Positions 35,270 through 45,603 of a stretch of 64,000 bases of DNA are shown piece after piece. The DNA is from JBJMHZ01 sp045807125 (GTDB lineage: Bacteria; Actinomycetota; Actinomycetes; JAWWOL01): NCBI GenBank assembly GCA_045807125.1, contig JBJMHZ010000013.1:158937-222936 (forward strand), in the 5' to 3' direction. The translations under genes and the position numbers were made by a program. The notes beneath the pieces were generated by a model, which was not told the origin of the DNA, searched no databases, and saw nothing but the letters and a program-made list of their open reading frames with translations. The first letter of the stretch is position 1, and each line of letters starts with the position of its first letter.

Positions 35270-36433
35270 TCAGCCGACCGCCGCGTAGGCGGCCGTCCGG
35301 ATGTCGTGGTGCACCTGCGGCGGCTCTGACGTCTCGAACATCCGCTGGGTCAGCACGATGACCACCAGGTCGCGGCCGGGGTCGACCAGGAACGACGAGC
35401 CGAACCCGCCGTCCCAGCCGTACGCGCCGCTGTCGAGCACCGCCTGGCAGAACCCCCACGACCGGCCGTCGAAGAACGTCGGGCCCAGGCCGCCGCGCGC
35501 CTTCTGCTCCGGCGTGAGCTGGTCGGTCGTCATCGCGCGCACCGCGTCGGCCGAGAGCACCGGCGCCCCGCCGCGCAGCAGCATCCGAGCGAGCGCGAGC
35601 AGGTCGTCGACGGTCGACACGAGCCCGGCCGCGCCGTCGCCGAAGGCCGGTGGCCGGCTCCAGGTGCCGTCCGGCTGGTCCCACGCGACGAGGCCGTCGG
35701 GAGTGGGACGGTAGGCGGTGGCGAGGCGCTCGGTGCCGGCCGTCCAGAAGCCGGTGTCGCGCATGCCGAGCGGCTCGAAGAGGCGGCTGCGCAGCACGTC
35801 GGCGTACGGCTCCTTGGCCGCCCTGGCGGCCAGCACGCCGAGCACCGAGGCGCCGGTGTTGTAGAGCCAGCGCTCCCCCGGCTGGGCCAGCAGCGGCAGC
35901 GAGCCCAGGCCGGCGATCCACGTGTCGGGGTCGGGCTGCACCGCCGGGTCGGGCGGTCCGATCGTCGACAGGCCGAGCGACTCCGCGGCCGCGACGATCG
36001 GCCAGGGCGTCGGCGACATGAGCATCTCCATGACCATGCCGAAGCCGAACGTGAACGTCAGCAGGTGGCGGACGGTGATGGCGCAGGTGGCCGGCACGGT
36101 CTCGTCGAGCGGTCCGTCCATGCGGCGCAGCACCCGCCGGTCGGCGAGCTCGGGCAGCAGCCGCTCGACCGGCTCGTCGAGGCCGATCAGCCCTTCCTCG
36201 ACGAGGGCGAGCGTCGCCGCCGCCGTGATCGGCTTGGTGATCGAGGCGATCCGGAAGATCGAGTCCCGCGCCACCGGCTGCCCGCCGACCGAGAGGCTGC
36301 CCAGTGCCTCCACGTGCACGTCGTCGCCGCTCGCCACCAGGGCGACCAGCCCGGGCACCCGGTCGTCGCCGACATGCCCGGACGCTACCTCGTGCAGCCG
36401 CTCGATGCCGGCGCTGCGAAGACCTGCGCTCAT
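35270..36433 (-). CDS. beta-lactamase-fold serine hydrolase
   Basis: 387 aa of the class C beta-lactamase/esterase family. IASITKPIT holds the Ser-x-x-Lys catalytic pair; YNTGASVLG holds the Tyr-x-Asn-like motif; a C-terminal GWDGGFGSSF replaces the KTG strand. There is no signal peptide, suggesting a cytosolic esterase, lactonase or peptidase and not an exported beta-lactamase. GGAGGAGGG precedes ATG 36433. It is upstream of the PEP-mutase-like gene. Confidence 0.85.
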   Translation of the reverse strand: MSAGLRSAGIERLHEVASGHVGDDRVPGLVALVASGDDVHVEALGSLSVGGQPVARDSIFRIASITKPITAAATLALVEEGLIGLDEPVERLLPELADRRVLRRMDGPLDETVPATCAITVRHLLTFTFGFGMVMEMLMSPTPWPIVAAAESLGLSTIGPPDPAVQPDPDTWIAGLGSLPLLAQPGERWLYNTGASVLGVLAARAAKEPYADVLRSRLFEPLGMRDTGFWTAGTERLATAYRPTPDGLVAWDQPDGTWSRPPAFGDGAAGLVSTVDDLLALARMLLRGGAPVLSADAVRAMTTDQLTPEQKARGGLGPTFFDGRSWGFCQAVLDSGAYGWDGGFGSSFLVDPGRDLVVIVLTQRMFETSEPPQVHHDIRTAAYAAVG

Positions 36434-36536
36434 GGGCCCTCCTCCGGTCGTCCTACCGGTCACGACCCTAGTGGACGCATCGAGCGCTCGGCCGGGGCTC
36501 GCTCGTCGCAGGCGAGGATGGGACGATGACTTCGAC

Positions 36537-36839
36537 GTGCGGACAGGGCTGCCGACGAGCAACCGGGGCCAGTCCTGCGCGTTCTGCGGAGCGGCGCGTC
36601 CACGATTCGCGCAGGGACTGAACGCAGGCCGTGCGCGGTTCCGGCGTCATGGCAGGGGCTACGCGCTACCGACGTTCTGGACCGCTTGCGCCGACTGCGA
36701 AGCCTTGGTCACCGAGCGAGACGACGAAGCGCTGCTCCGCCTCATGGTCCACGCAGAGGAGGACGAGCTGGGGAACCGGGCGGCGTTGGCAGCCTTCCGT
36801 GCGGCCGGCCTCGGGGGCGTGCCGCTCCGCGAGGCGTAG
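36537..36839 (+). CDS. small zinc-ribbon protein
   Basis: About 100 aa with CAFCG near the N-terminus and CADCEAL near residue 60, a two-knuckle zinc ribbon, followed by an acidic helical C-terminus (DDEALLRLMVHAEEDELGN). GTG 36537 is the only start I can find that keeps the first CxxC, and it has no ribosome site. ATG 36526, in another frame with CGQGC, has a better site (GAGGATGGGACG) but soon stops, so a frameshift is possible. Confidence 0.5.
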   Translation: MRTGLPTSNRGQSCAFCGAARPRFAQGLNAGRARFRRHGRGYALPTFWTACADCEALVTERDDEALLRLMVHAEEDELGNRAALAAFRAAGLGGVPLREA

Positions 36840-37043
36840 GCCCAGATCACCGGAGCGATGCTCGGCCGGACCGGAGAACCCATCACCCGGGCCACGCGCA
36901 CGGCACTGAAGCACGGCTACGACTCGACCAACGCGCGCAGGCTCAACGAGAGCATTGCGCCGATCGCGGCGGCCCGACGCGCGGTGCCGCGGCGGGTGGC
37001 CCGTGCCGCGGCACCGCGCTCCGTTCGGGCGAGGACGATCGAA

Positions 37044-37373
37044 TCAGCTGCAGGGGAACTGGTGATCGCTCGACACCTCGGCGCCGGCGCTGTCCCGCAC
37101 GTCCACCTCTACCCAAAAAACCCCGGTGATGCATCTGCCGTGGGCCTCGTACGCCTCCATGTCCTTGAAGATGGCGTGCGTTCCGTACCACTGCACCGTG
37201 TACGGCGCCGTGCCGCCTGTGTAGTACACGTAGCAGTCGAACGCCATAGGGGCGTCCGATTGGCAGCTGAAGGACGTGATGGCCAGCGATGTCGCCATCG
37301 CCGGCGGCCCGATGGGGGCCAAGCTGATCGCCGCCGCGCCCGCGAGCGCAGCTGCGATGCGTCCTGTGCGCAT
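37044..37373 (-). CDS. small secreted cysteine-containing protein
   Basis: 109 aa. A Sec signal (IAAALAGAAAISLAPIGPPAMA) leads to a mature domain of about 80 residues with four Cys (SFSCQ, DCYVY, GRCITG, FPCS), enough for two disulfides, and Ig-like strand spacing (GGTAPYTVQWYG). GGAGGAG precedes ATG 37373. It is a lone gene; base composition is slightly lower in GC than its neighbours. Function unknown. Confidence 0.68.
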   Translation of the reverse strand: MRTGRIAAALAGAAAISLAPIGPPAMATSLAITSFSCQSDAPMAFDCYVYYTGGTAPYTVQWYGTHAIFKDMEAYEAHGRCITGVFWVEVDVRDSAGAEVSSDHQFPCS

Positions 37374-37436
37374 CGTGTTCTCCTCCGAGGTCATGGGCGG
37401 TATGCCAGGCGAAGCATCCGTGGCGCGTGGTGAAAT

Positions 37437-37452
37437 GTCAATGCTTGTTGAC
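37437..37452. promoter_or_regulatory. inverted repeat GTCAA-N6-TTGAC upstream of secreted protein gene
   Basis: A 5+6+5 inverted repeat about 65 bp before the start of the secreted protein gene, in AT-rich sequence. The minus strand reads TTGACA at 37441-37436 with a poor -10 17 bp on. It may be an operator, a promoter element, or both. Confidence 0.3.
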
Positions 37453-37629
37453 ATGGTTATTGCTCACCTTTGACCAGGCACGCGCAAGCTGTCCACAGCG
37501 GCTAGGTTCGTCCACAGTGGCTGGCTTGGCGGCGTTTCCGTCGGTGGCGGCCGGTACGTTCAGCGGATGGTTCAGTCATCCGCACCGCTGGACGCCCTGG
37601 GCGCGGCGATCGCATCGCGCGACCGGCGG

Positions 37630-40600
37630 TCAGCCGGCGAGGAAGAACATGCACCACACCGACTTGCCGTCCGGCGTCGGGCGGATGCCCCACCTGGCCG
37701 CGAGCAGCGAGACGAGCTGCAGGCCCCGGCCGTGCTCGTCCTGCAGCGTCGGGCGCAGCCGGCGCGGCAGCAGCATGCCCCCGTCGTAGACCTCGAGGAC
37801 GATCTGCTCGCTGCTCTGCCGCAGGCGCAGCTCGATCGGCGGGCGGCCGTAGACGACCGCGTTGGTGACCAGCTCGCTCACCAGCAGCACGGCGTCGCCG
37901 ACGGTGCCCTCGGGCACGCCCCAGGCGGTCAGCGTGGCGGCGACGTACTCCCTTACCTGCTGCACCGCGCGACGCTCGGCGGGCACCGCGCGCCGCACCG
38001 AGATCGCCAGGCCGCTCGCCTCGGGCACCCGCGCGAGCAGCACGGCGACGTCGTCCTCCGGGCCCTCGGGCAGCAGCAGCGAGACCAGCTGGTCGGGCAG
38101 CTCGGCGAGCGACCGGGCGGTGGCGCCGGCAGCGGTGGTGAGCGCCGCGGCCAGCGCTCCCGCCAGCGCGTCGATGCCGGTGTCGAGGTCGCTGTCCCGC
38201 CGCTCGATCAGGCCGTCGGTGCAGAGGGCCACCAGGGTCCCCGGCAGCAGCTCGATGCGCTCCTCGTCGAGCGTCAAGGGCCCGCTGCCGAGCGGCGAGC
38301 CGGCGGCGCCCACGAGCCGGTCGGTGGGGCGGCCGGGCACGACGAGCAGCGGGGGCAGGTGCCCGGCGTTGGCGTACGCCAGGCTGTGGTCGGCCGGGTC
38401 GTACACCGCGTACAGGCAGGTGACCAGCTGGTCCTCGCCGAGATCGCGGACGACGCCGTCGCAGAGCTCGAGGACGTCGGCGGGCGGCAGATCGAGGCGC
38501 GCGTACGCCCGGATGGCGGCGCGCAGCTGCCCCATGACCGCCGCGGCCGGCACCCCCCGCCCCATGACGTCGCCGATGACCAGCGCGGTGCGCCCGGCCC
38601 CGAGCTCGATGACGTCGAACCAGTCGCCGCCGACCTGGACGCCCTCGACGCCGGCCCGGTAGTAGGTCGCCACGTCGAGGTGCTCGGGGTGGAAGCTCGG
38701 AGGCGGCAGCAGGCTGCGCTGCAGCTCGTCGGCGATGCGGTGCTCGCGGGCCGCGGCCTCGCGGTCGGCCATGGCGGTCGCCAGCTCGTGCTCGGCCTGC
38801 CGCTGCTCGGTGACGTCCTGGACCGAGCCGCGCACGACGATCGCCCGGCCCGACCGGTCACGGCCCACCTCGCCGCGCACGTGGGCCCGCCGCTCGCCGG
38901 CGGCGCCCATCAGGCGCACCTCGTACTCGACCGGCTTGCCGCTCGCCGCGGCCTCCTCGATCGCCCCCTCGACCTGCGGCAGGTCGTCCGGGTGGATCAG
39001 CCGCTGCATCGCGCCCCGGTAGTCCGGCGTCGCCAGCTGCGCCCTGGTCATGCCGATCAGCTCGAGCATCTGGTCGGACGCGCTGACCGTGCCGGAGTGC
39101 GGATCGATCTCCCAGCTGCCCACCCGCGCGAGCCGCTGCGCCTGGTCGAGCAGCCGGCGGCTCCGCTCGAGCGCGTCGCGGGCGCGCCGCGCGCGGTCGA
39201 GCTCGAGGTTGGCCCGCACCCTGGCGCGCAGCTCGCGCGCGGAGAACGGCTTCGTCAGGTAGTCGTCCGCGCCAGCCTCCAGGCCCTCGGCCACGCCCTC
39301 CTCGCCGGCCCTGGCCGACAGCATCACCACCGGCACGGCGGTGGTCGCCGGGTCGTCGCGCAGCGCCGCGAGCAGCCCCAAGCCGTCGAGGCGCGGCATC
39401 ATCACGTCGGTCAGCACGAGGTCGGGCGGGCTCTCGGTGGCGAGCCGGAGCGCGACCTCGCCGTCGGGCGCGGTCCGGACCCGGTACGACCCCGCCAGCA
39501 GCCGGGCGACGTAGTCGCGCATGTCGGCGTTGTCGTCGACGACCAGCACGACCGGCCGGTCGCCGTCGGGCACTGCGCCGCCGGGCGAGGAGCCGTCGGG
39601 CACTGCGCCGCCGGGCGAGGGGCCGTCGTCGACGAAGGCGCCGGCGAGTGCCTGCGCGTCGTCGGAGTCCAGCCAGCGGCTCGCCTCGGCCAGGAACCCG
39701 CGGGCCTGCCGGGCGACGGACGCCGGGTCGCCGGACGGCGCGGCGAGCACCTGCTCGGCCGGAAGGTGCGCGGTGCCGAACGGCATCCGGACGGTGAAGC
39801 TGCTCCCCTCGCCCGGCGCGCTGCGCACGCCCACCTCGCCGCCGTGCATCTGCACCAGCTCGGCGACGAGCGCCAGGCCGATGCCGGACCCCTCGTACGT
39901 GCGGGAGCGCGCGCCGACGACCCGGTGGAACCGCTCGAACAGCCGCCCCAGCTCAGCCGGCTCGATGCCGATGCCGGTGTCGCTGACGGTCAGCTCTGCC
40001 CCGTGGGCGACCGCCCGCATCCGCACGGTGATGCCGCCCTCGAAGGTGAACTTCAGCGCGTTGGACAGCAGGTTGAGCACGACCTTGGCCCACATCTCCC
40101 GGTCGACGTGCACCGGCTCGGGCAGTGGTGGCGCGTCGACGGTGAGGCTCAGCCCGGCCCGGTCGGCCGCCGACCGGAACATGCTGGCGATCTCGACGGT
40201 GGAGCGCGCGAGGTCGACCGGCTCGTACCGCGCGGTCTCCCGGCCCGACTCCAGCCGGGAGAAGTCGAGCAGCGCGTTGACGAGCTTGAGCAGCCGCTCC
40301 GCGTTGCGGTGCACGACCTCGACCCGCCGGCGATGCGGCTCGGCGAGCGGCGGGTCGGTGTCGGCCAGGGCGTCCTCGGCGGGGCCGAGCAGCAGGGTGA
40401 GCGGCGTCCGGAACTCGTGGCTCACGTTGGTGAAGAACGCCGTCTTGGCCCGGTCGAGCTCGGCGAGCTGCTGGGCACGGCGGCGCTCGGCCTCGTACGC
40501 CCGCGCGCTGGCGATCCCCGCGGCGATCTGCCCGGCCACGAGGTCGACGAACGACCGGTAGTCGTCGTCGAGGAGCCGGTAGCGGTTGAGCCCGGCGACG

Positions 40601-41502
40601 AGGAAGCCGTACGGCCGGCTCTGACCCTGCTGCGGCAGGGGCACGACGAGCGCTCGCGCCGGCGGCGCGTCCCACGCGCCGGTCGGCAGCGCGGGGTAGC
40701 GGTCGGCGAGCTCGACGACGACCGGCTCCCCGCGGGCCAGCTCGGTCACCGGCCAGGCCGGGGCGGGCTCATCGGCGGCGATCGCCGGCGGGGCCGCGGG
40801 ATGCCCGTCGGGCACGCCGGCGGAGCAACCGAGGCTGGCGCTGCCGTCCTCGTCGAACGTGTAGAGCAGGGCGAAGGGGAACGACCGCGGGTTGGCGGCG
40901 AGGTGCCGCGCCGCCGCGGCGAGCACCTCCACCTCGGTGCGCACCGAGGTGGAGTCGGAGCCGAGGTCGCGGAGCGTCGCCATCCGCCGCTCGCCGATGA
41001 CCCGCTCGGTGTCCTCGCTGACCACGCAGAGCATGCCGCCGATGCGGCCGTCGTCGTCGGTGAGCGGGCTGTACGAGAAGGTGTGGTAGGTCTCCTCGAC
41101 GTAGCCGTTGCGCTCGAGGAAGAGCAGCAACGCCTCGTCCCAGGTGGCCTCGCCGGTGCTCATCACCCGCTCGATGCGGGGACCGATGTCGGGCCAGATC
41201 TCGGCCCACACCGAGCTGGCCGGCTTGCCCAGTGCCCAGGGGTACTTCGTGCCCAGGGTGTCGCGCCGGTAGGCGGCGTTGCAGAAGAAGGTGAGCTCGG
41301 GCCCCCAGGCCATCCACATCGAGAAGCGGGAGGTCAGCAGCACCCGGACCATCGTCCGCAGGCTCTGCGGCCAGCCGGCCGGCGCTCCGAGCGGCGTGCC
41401 GTCCCAGTCCACGGCGAGCAGATCGCGGCCGACCTCCCCACTGGCAGCCAGCACCCCCGCGATGTCGGAGCCGACGGGGCCACGACCGCTGGCGTCGGTC
41501 AC
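37630..41502 (-). CDS. hybrid sensor kinase/response regulator/PP2C phosphatase
   Basis: 1290 aa with two signalling modules in one chain. Order: PAS-like (25-170), GAF-like (180-345), HisKA with H362 in SHEFRTPL, HATPase (465-575; DTGIGI, GSGIGLAL), receiver (650-765; D656/D657, D699, K751), PAS (790-905), SpoIIE/PP2C (945-1157; GGDWFDV, GDVMGRG, EDDVAVL) and an RsbW-like HATPase (1165-1288; SELVTNAV). The last two regulate anti-anti-sigma factors; the first part is phosphorelay. No membrane segment is seen, so it senses a cytosolic cue. GTG start; no partner gene adjoins it. Confidence 0.88.
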   Translation of the reverse strand: MTDASGRGPVGSDIAGVLAASGEVGRDLLAVDWDGTPLGAPAGWPQSLRTMVRVLLTSRFSMWMAWGPELTFFCNAAYRRDTLGTKYPWALGKPASSVWAEIWPDIGPRIERVMSTGEATWDEALLLFLERNGYVEETYHTFSYSPLTDDDGRIGGMLCVVSEDTERVIGERRMATLRDLGSDSTSVRTEVEVLAAAARHLAANPRSFPFALLYTFDEDGSASLGCSAGVPDGHPAAPPAIAADEPAPAWPVTELARGEPVVVELADRYPALPTGAWDAPPARALVVPLPQQGQSRPYGFLVAGLNRYRLLDDDYRSFVDLVAGQIAAGIASARAYEAERRRAQQLAELDRAKTAFFTNVSHEFRTPLTLLLGPAEDALADTDPPLAEPHRRRVEVVHRNAERLLKLVNALLDFSRLESGRETARYEPVDLARSTVEIASMFRSAADRAGLSLTVDAPPLPEPVHVDREMWAKVVLNLLSNALKFTFEGGITVRMRAVAHGAELTVSDTGIGIEPAELGRLFERFHRVVGARSRTYEGSGIGLALVAELVQMHGGEVGVRSAPGEGSSFTVRMPFGTAHLPAEQVLAAPSGDPASVARQARGFLAEASRWLDSDDAQALAGAFVDDGPSPGGAVPDGSSPGGAVPDGDRPVVLVVDDNADMRDYVARLLAGSYRVRTAPDGEVALRLATESPPDLVLTDVMMPRLDGLGLLAALRDDPATTAVPVVMLSARAGEEGVAEGLEAGADDYLTKPFSARELRARVRANLELDRARRARDALERSRRLLDQAQRLARVGSWEIDPHSGTVSASDQMLELIGMTRAQLATPDYRGAMQRLIHPDDLPQVEGAIEEAAASGKPVEYEVRLMGAAGERRAHVRGEVGRDRSGRAIVVRGSVQDVTEQRQAEHELATAMADREAAAREHRIADELQRSLLPPPSFHPEHLDVATYYRAGVEGVQVGGDWFDVIELGAGRTALVIGDVMGRGVPAAAVMGQLRAAIRAYARLDLPPADVLELCDGVVRDLGEDQLVTCLYAVYDPADHSLAYANAGHLPPLLVVPGRPTDRLVGAAGSPLGSGPLTLDEERIELLPGTLVALCTDGLIERRDSDLDTGIDALAGALAAALTTAAGATARSLAELPDQLVSLLLPEGPEDDVAVLLARVPEASGLAISVRRAVPAERRAVQQVREYVAATLTAWGVPEGTVGDAVLLVSELVTNAVVYGRPPIELRLRQSSEQIVLEVYDGGMLLPRRLRPTLQDEHGRGLQLVSLLAARWGIRPTPDGKSVWCMFFLAG
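39563..39622. repeat. 30-bp direct repeat in kinase linker
   Basis: Two tandem 30-bp copies encode SPGGAVPDG twice in the linker just before the receiver domain of the hybrid kinase (about residues 629-647). Confidence 0.7.
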
Positions 41503-41619
41503 CCATCGCTCCTTCCGCCGCGAACGGGACGAATTGCCGGGCGGAGCGAACAGTAGTGCAGGCGCGCCTGTCCGGCTCGGCGAAGCGCCGCGGCTGCTCC
41601 GCCGAGCCGGGCCGCCGAC

Positions 41620-43149
41620 TCAGTGCTGCTTCTTGCCGATCGTCCCGTCGTACGCGGCGTAGAGCCCCTTGCCGGTCGACTGCCGCATCACCGTGCCGGT
41701 GTCGCCGGTCGACAGCATCGTCGGGTCGGTGACGCACGACCCGGTGCACCCGTCGGCGAAGGCCACCAGCACCCGGCCCTGGCCGTCGACCGTGATGTCG
41801 TTGAAGTCGAGCAGGTTGCGCTGACCGCAGATGTTCGAGTCCGTCACGGTCTTGTTGGAGATGCCCTGCAGGTCGATGCAGCCGCGCTGGACCGGGTCGT
41901 TCGGCGTCGCGTCGACGGTGGTCCACGTCGCGCCGCCGTCGTAGGTCGTGGAGATGTAGAGGTGCCATGCGGCAGGGTTGCCGTCCGGGCCGACGAACCC
42001 GTTGTGCTGGTCGTCGCCCGTCGCGGTGGTGCCGAGCCAGGCGAAGGCCGCGCGGTCGTCATCGCCGGCGATGACCTCGGGGAACTGCACGTTGTGGATG
42101 CCGAGCGGCGTGCTGACGTCGACCGGTGCCGACCACGTCGTGCCGTGGTTGGTCGACACTGCGATCTTGGCCGCGCTCGAGGTGCCGTACGTCGTGGCGC
42201 TCGGATTGGTGCCGTCCTGCCAGCCGAGGTAGATGCGCCCGCCGGCGACCTTGTTGCCGCGACCGATCGCCACCGACGGGTCGCTCTCGTCGCTGTTGTT
42301 GCCGGCGTCGATCCGGTGCACCCGGTAGGTCAGGCCGTTGTCGGTGCTCACGCTGACCGACGGATGACCGCCGAAGTACTCGGTGTTCGACAGGTTGTCG
42401 ACCGTGGGCGAGCCGCCGCAGCCCTTGATCGGCAGGTAGGCCGTGCCGTCCGGCCCGACCCGCAGGTGCCCGTGCAGCGCCGAGCACGCGCCGCCCTCGG
42501 CCGCGATGACCGGGTCGGGGTCGTCGGGATCGTTGGCCGGTGAGTCGTACGCGGGAACCACCGTGCCGAAGGTGAGACCGCCGTCCTGGCTGACCGCGCA
42601 GCCGCCGTTGTAGGAGTTCTGCGCGCAGTAGTAGACGGCGTCGCGGTACGGCGTGAGCGCCTGGATCGGCGAGCCGGCATGGAACGGCCCGCCGCCGACG
42701 GTCTGGTGGTCGAGGACCGTGCCGGCGCCGCAGCCCTGGCCGGGCGTCCACGTGCTGCCCGCGTCGTCGCTGAAGGAGAACAAGCTGCACGCCAGGGCCA
42801 GCTGGGAGACGAAGGTGCGGTTGGTCCGCTGGTCGGTGACGGTGATCGGGTCGGCACTGGTCGCCGACGTGGCCGGGGTCACGTCGGTCACCGTCATGGT
42901 GGCCGGCGTCGTCGAGTCGTCCCACGTGAGGCGCACGTTGCTCGTCTCGCCGTACATCGCCGCGTTGCGAGCGAGGTCGTAGCCGATCGACGGCTCGCCG
43001 CCGTCGGCCGTGGTCAGGTAGGCGGTGTAGGAGCTGGCGGCGGCAGCGGTCGCACTGGTGGGGACGGTGGCGAGGCTAGTGGCCGCGGCCACCGTGACGA
43101 CCGCCGTCGCGATCAGTGCTGCCCGGCCGCGCATGCGAGACAGGTGCAC
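41620..43149 (-). CDS. secreted BNR/sialidase-fold protein
   Basis: 509 aa. A Sec signal (LIATAVVTVAAATSLATVPTSATA) is followed by a beta-propeller with Asp-box-like repeats (SDDAGSTWTPG, SQDGGLTFG, STDNGLTYR, STNHGTTWS, TYDGGATWT). Asp boxes occur in sialidases and many other propellers; catalytic sialidase residues cannot be confirmed by eye, so carbohydrate or protein binding is equally likely. GTG 43149 has GGGAGG six bases upstream. Even Cys number suggests disulfides. Confidence 0.75.
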   Translation of the reverse strand: MHLSRMRGRAALIATAVVTVAAATSLATVPTSATAAAASSYTAYLTTADGGEPSIGYDLARNAAMYGETSNVRLTWDDSTTPATMTVTDVTPATSATSADPITVTDQRTNRTFVSQLALACSLFSFSDDAGSTWTPGQGCGAGTVLDHQTVGGGPFHAGSPIQALTPYRDAVYYCAQNSYNGGCAVSQDGGLTFGTVVPAYDSPANDPDDPDPVIAAEGGACSALHGHLRVGPDGTAYLPIKGCGGSPTVDNLSNTEYFGGHPSVSVSTDNGLTYRVHRIDAGNNSDESDPSVAIGRGNKVAGGRIYLGWQDGTNPSATTYGTSSAAKIAVSTNHGTTWSAPVDVSTPLGIHNVQFPEVIAGDDDRAAFAWLGTTATGDDQHNGFVGPDGNPAAWHLYISTTYDGGATWTTVDATPNDPVQRGCIDLQGISNKTVTDSNICGQRNLLDFNDITVDGQGRVLVAFADGCTGSCVTDPTMLSTGDTGTVMRQSTGKGLYAAYDGTIGKKQH

Positions 43150-43299
43150 GAGGGCCTCCCAGGAGGGGACGCGCCTCGCCGGCACGGGCCAGGGCCGGCG
43201 GGACGTCGACGCTGGCAGGATGCTAGCCCTTGGCCGACGTTCCCGACATGCCCGGGTGCGCCCGGCATCGGCCCGGCGCGGCGCTGCCGGGCTGCCCTG

Positions 43300-43857
43300 C
43301 TACCCGGCGCCGAAGCGCTGCACGATCTCCTGGCAGAACGCCTTGAGGTCGTCGGGCTTGCGGCTCGACACGAGCACGCCAGGCCCGGCCGTGCAGACGG
43401 CGACCTCCTCGTCGACCCAGGTGGCCCCGGCGTTGCGCAGGTCGGTCTGCACGCTCGGCCAGCTGGTGATCGTCCGGCCGCGCACCACATCGGCCTCGAC
43501 GAGCGTCCACGGCCCATGGCAGATCACGGCCACCGGCTTGCCCGAGTCGAGGAACGACTTCGCGAAGGCCACCGCGGGAGGGACCGTCCGCAGCCGGTCC
43601 GGGTTGGCGACGCCGCCGGGAAGCACCAGCGCGTCGAACGACGCGGGATCGGCGTCGTCCACCGTCCGGTCCACCTCGAACGTGTCGCCCTTGTCCAGAT
43701 GGTTGAAGGCCTGCACCGTCCCGGCCTCCGGCGCCACCAGCACCGGGCGCCCCCCTGCGGCCTCCACCGCCTGCCACGGCTCGGTCAGCTCGACCTGCTC
43801 GACGCCCTCGTTCGCCACGAGGAACGCGACCGTCCGCCCCCTCAGCTCGCCCGCCAT
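43300..43857 (-). CDS. DJ-1/PfpI family protein
   Basis: 185 aa. AVICHGPWTL carries the nucleophile-elbow Cys followed by His, as in PfpI/YhbO proteins, and FDALVLPGGVANPD the family Gly-rich loop. Relatives act as proteases, deglycases or chaperones under stress. GGAGAGGAG precedes ATG 43857. It stands alone between the BNR-protein gene and the hydrogenase locus. Confidence 0.9.
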   Translation of the reverse strand: MAGELRGRTVAFLVANEGVEQVELTEPWQAVEAAGGRPVLVAPEAGTVQAFNHLDKGDTFEVDRTVDDADPASFDALVLPGGVANPDRLRTVPPAVAFAKSFLDSGKPVAVICHGPWTLVEADVVRGRTITSWPSVQTDLRNAGATWVDEEVAVCTAGPGVLVSSRKPDDLKAFCQEIVQRFGAG

Positions 43858-44039
43858 CCCGGCTCCTCTCCGTCGGTCGTGCGCACGCCGGTAGCCCTCC
43901 CCATGGACCGCTCCCCCAATCCGTCATCGGGGGTTGCCGGAACGGAAATGTCCCGCCGGGACAGGGCGTTTCACCTGTGGTGGGTCGGCGGGGCCCTTCC
44001 GCGCCGCACGCGCGACCCGCCTCCCGAGGAGGACTGACG

Positions 44040-44303
44040 ATGAAGGGCGACCGCGTCGAGATCGTGATCGACGCAGGCGGCACCACGCGCACGTACGAGA
44101 TCGAGGCCACCCGCGCCGGCCGGCGGGTCGACGTCAGCCACGGCCGCGGCCTGGTGGAGGTCACCGAGGTGACGAGGGGCGGCACGGCCGTGCGCACCGC
44201 CCGCTTCATGGCCAGCCGGGTGCTCGCGCTCGTCGAGCACCCGGCGCCACGCCGGCCGGAGCGCGACGACGCGCCGGTGACCAGCCTGCGCCACTCCGCC
44301 TGA
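44040..44303 (+). CDS. small uncharacterised protein upstream of hydrogenase
   Basis: 87 aa, mainly beta (VEIVIDAGGTTRTYEIEATRAGRRVDVSHG), no Cys, no signal peptide. GAGGAGGACTGACG precedes ATG 44040. It is on the same strand as the hydrogenase operon but 191 bp ahead, so it may be separately transcribed. I do not recognise it. Confidence 0.6.
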   Translation: MKGDRVEIVIDAGGTTRTYEIEATRAGRRVDVSHGRGLVEVTEVTRGGTAVRTARFMASRVLALVEHPAPRRPERDDAPVTSLRHSA

Positions 44304-44363
44304 CCCGCTTCGCGGCCCGACCCGCGGTCCCGCGGCGCGAACCGGGAGCGACCGCCCGGTGAC

Positions 44364-44398
44364 GTAAGTGCCCGGGACACCTAGTCGCGCTCACTTAC
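44364..44398. promoter_or_regulatory. inverted repeat GTAAGTG-N21-CACTTAC before hydrogenase operon
   Basis: Perfect 7-bp arms at 44364-44370 and 44392-44398, 97 bp ahead of the small-subunit start. Arm centres are 28 bp apart. It could bind a regulator of hydrogen oxidation genes; no known site is matched. Confidence 0.35.
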
Positions 44399-44494
44399 CC
44401 CCACAACGCGCCCGCTGGTACGAACAGGACGGGACAGCGCGCCGGTTTCGTAGCTATCGCGGGCCCCTGCGCGCGACCGGAGAGGCGGTCGACC

Positions 44495-45550
<1,056 letters not shown>

Positions 45551-45603
45551 CCGGTCCGAGCGGCACCGGCAACGTCGTCCGATTGAGGGAGAGGCGCAGG
45601 AGA

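Noticed and set aside
36858..37433. 191-codon frame starting MLGRTGEPITRATRTALKHG
   Set aside because: The first part has reasonable codon use but no ribosome site or recognised family, and the rest is antisense to the better supported secreted protein gene.
37567..41556. 1329-codon open frame on the plus strand
   Set aside because: It is antisense to the hybrid kinase, whose domains are unmistakable; the plus-strand product has no recognisable domain.
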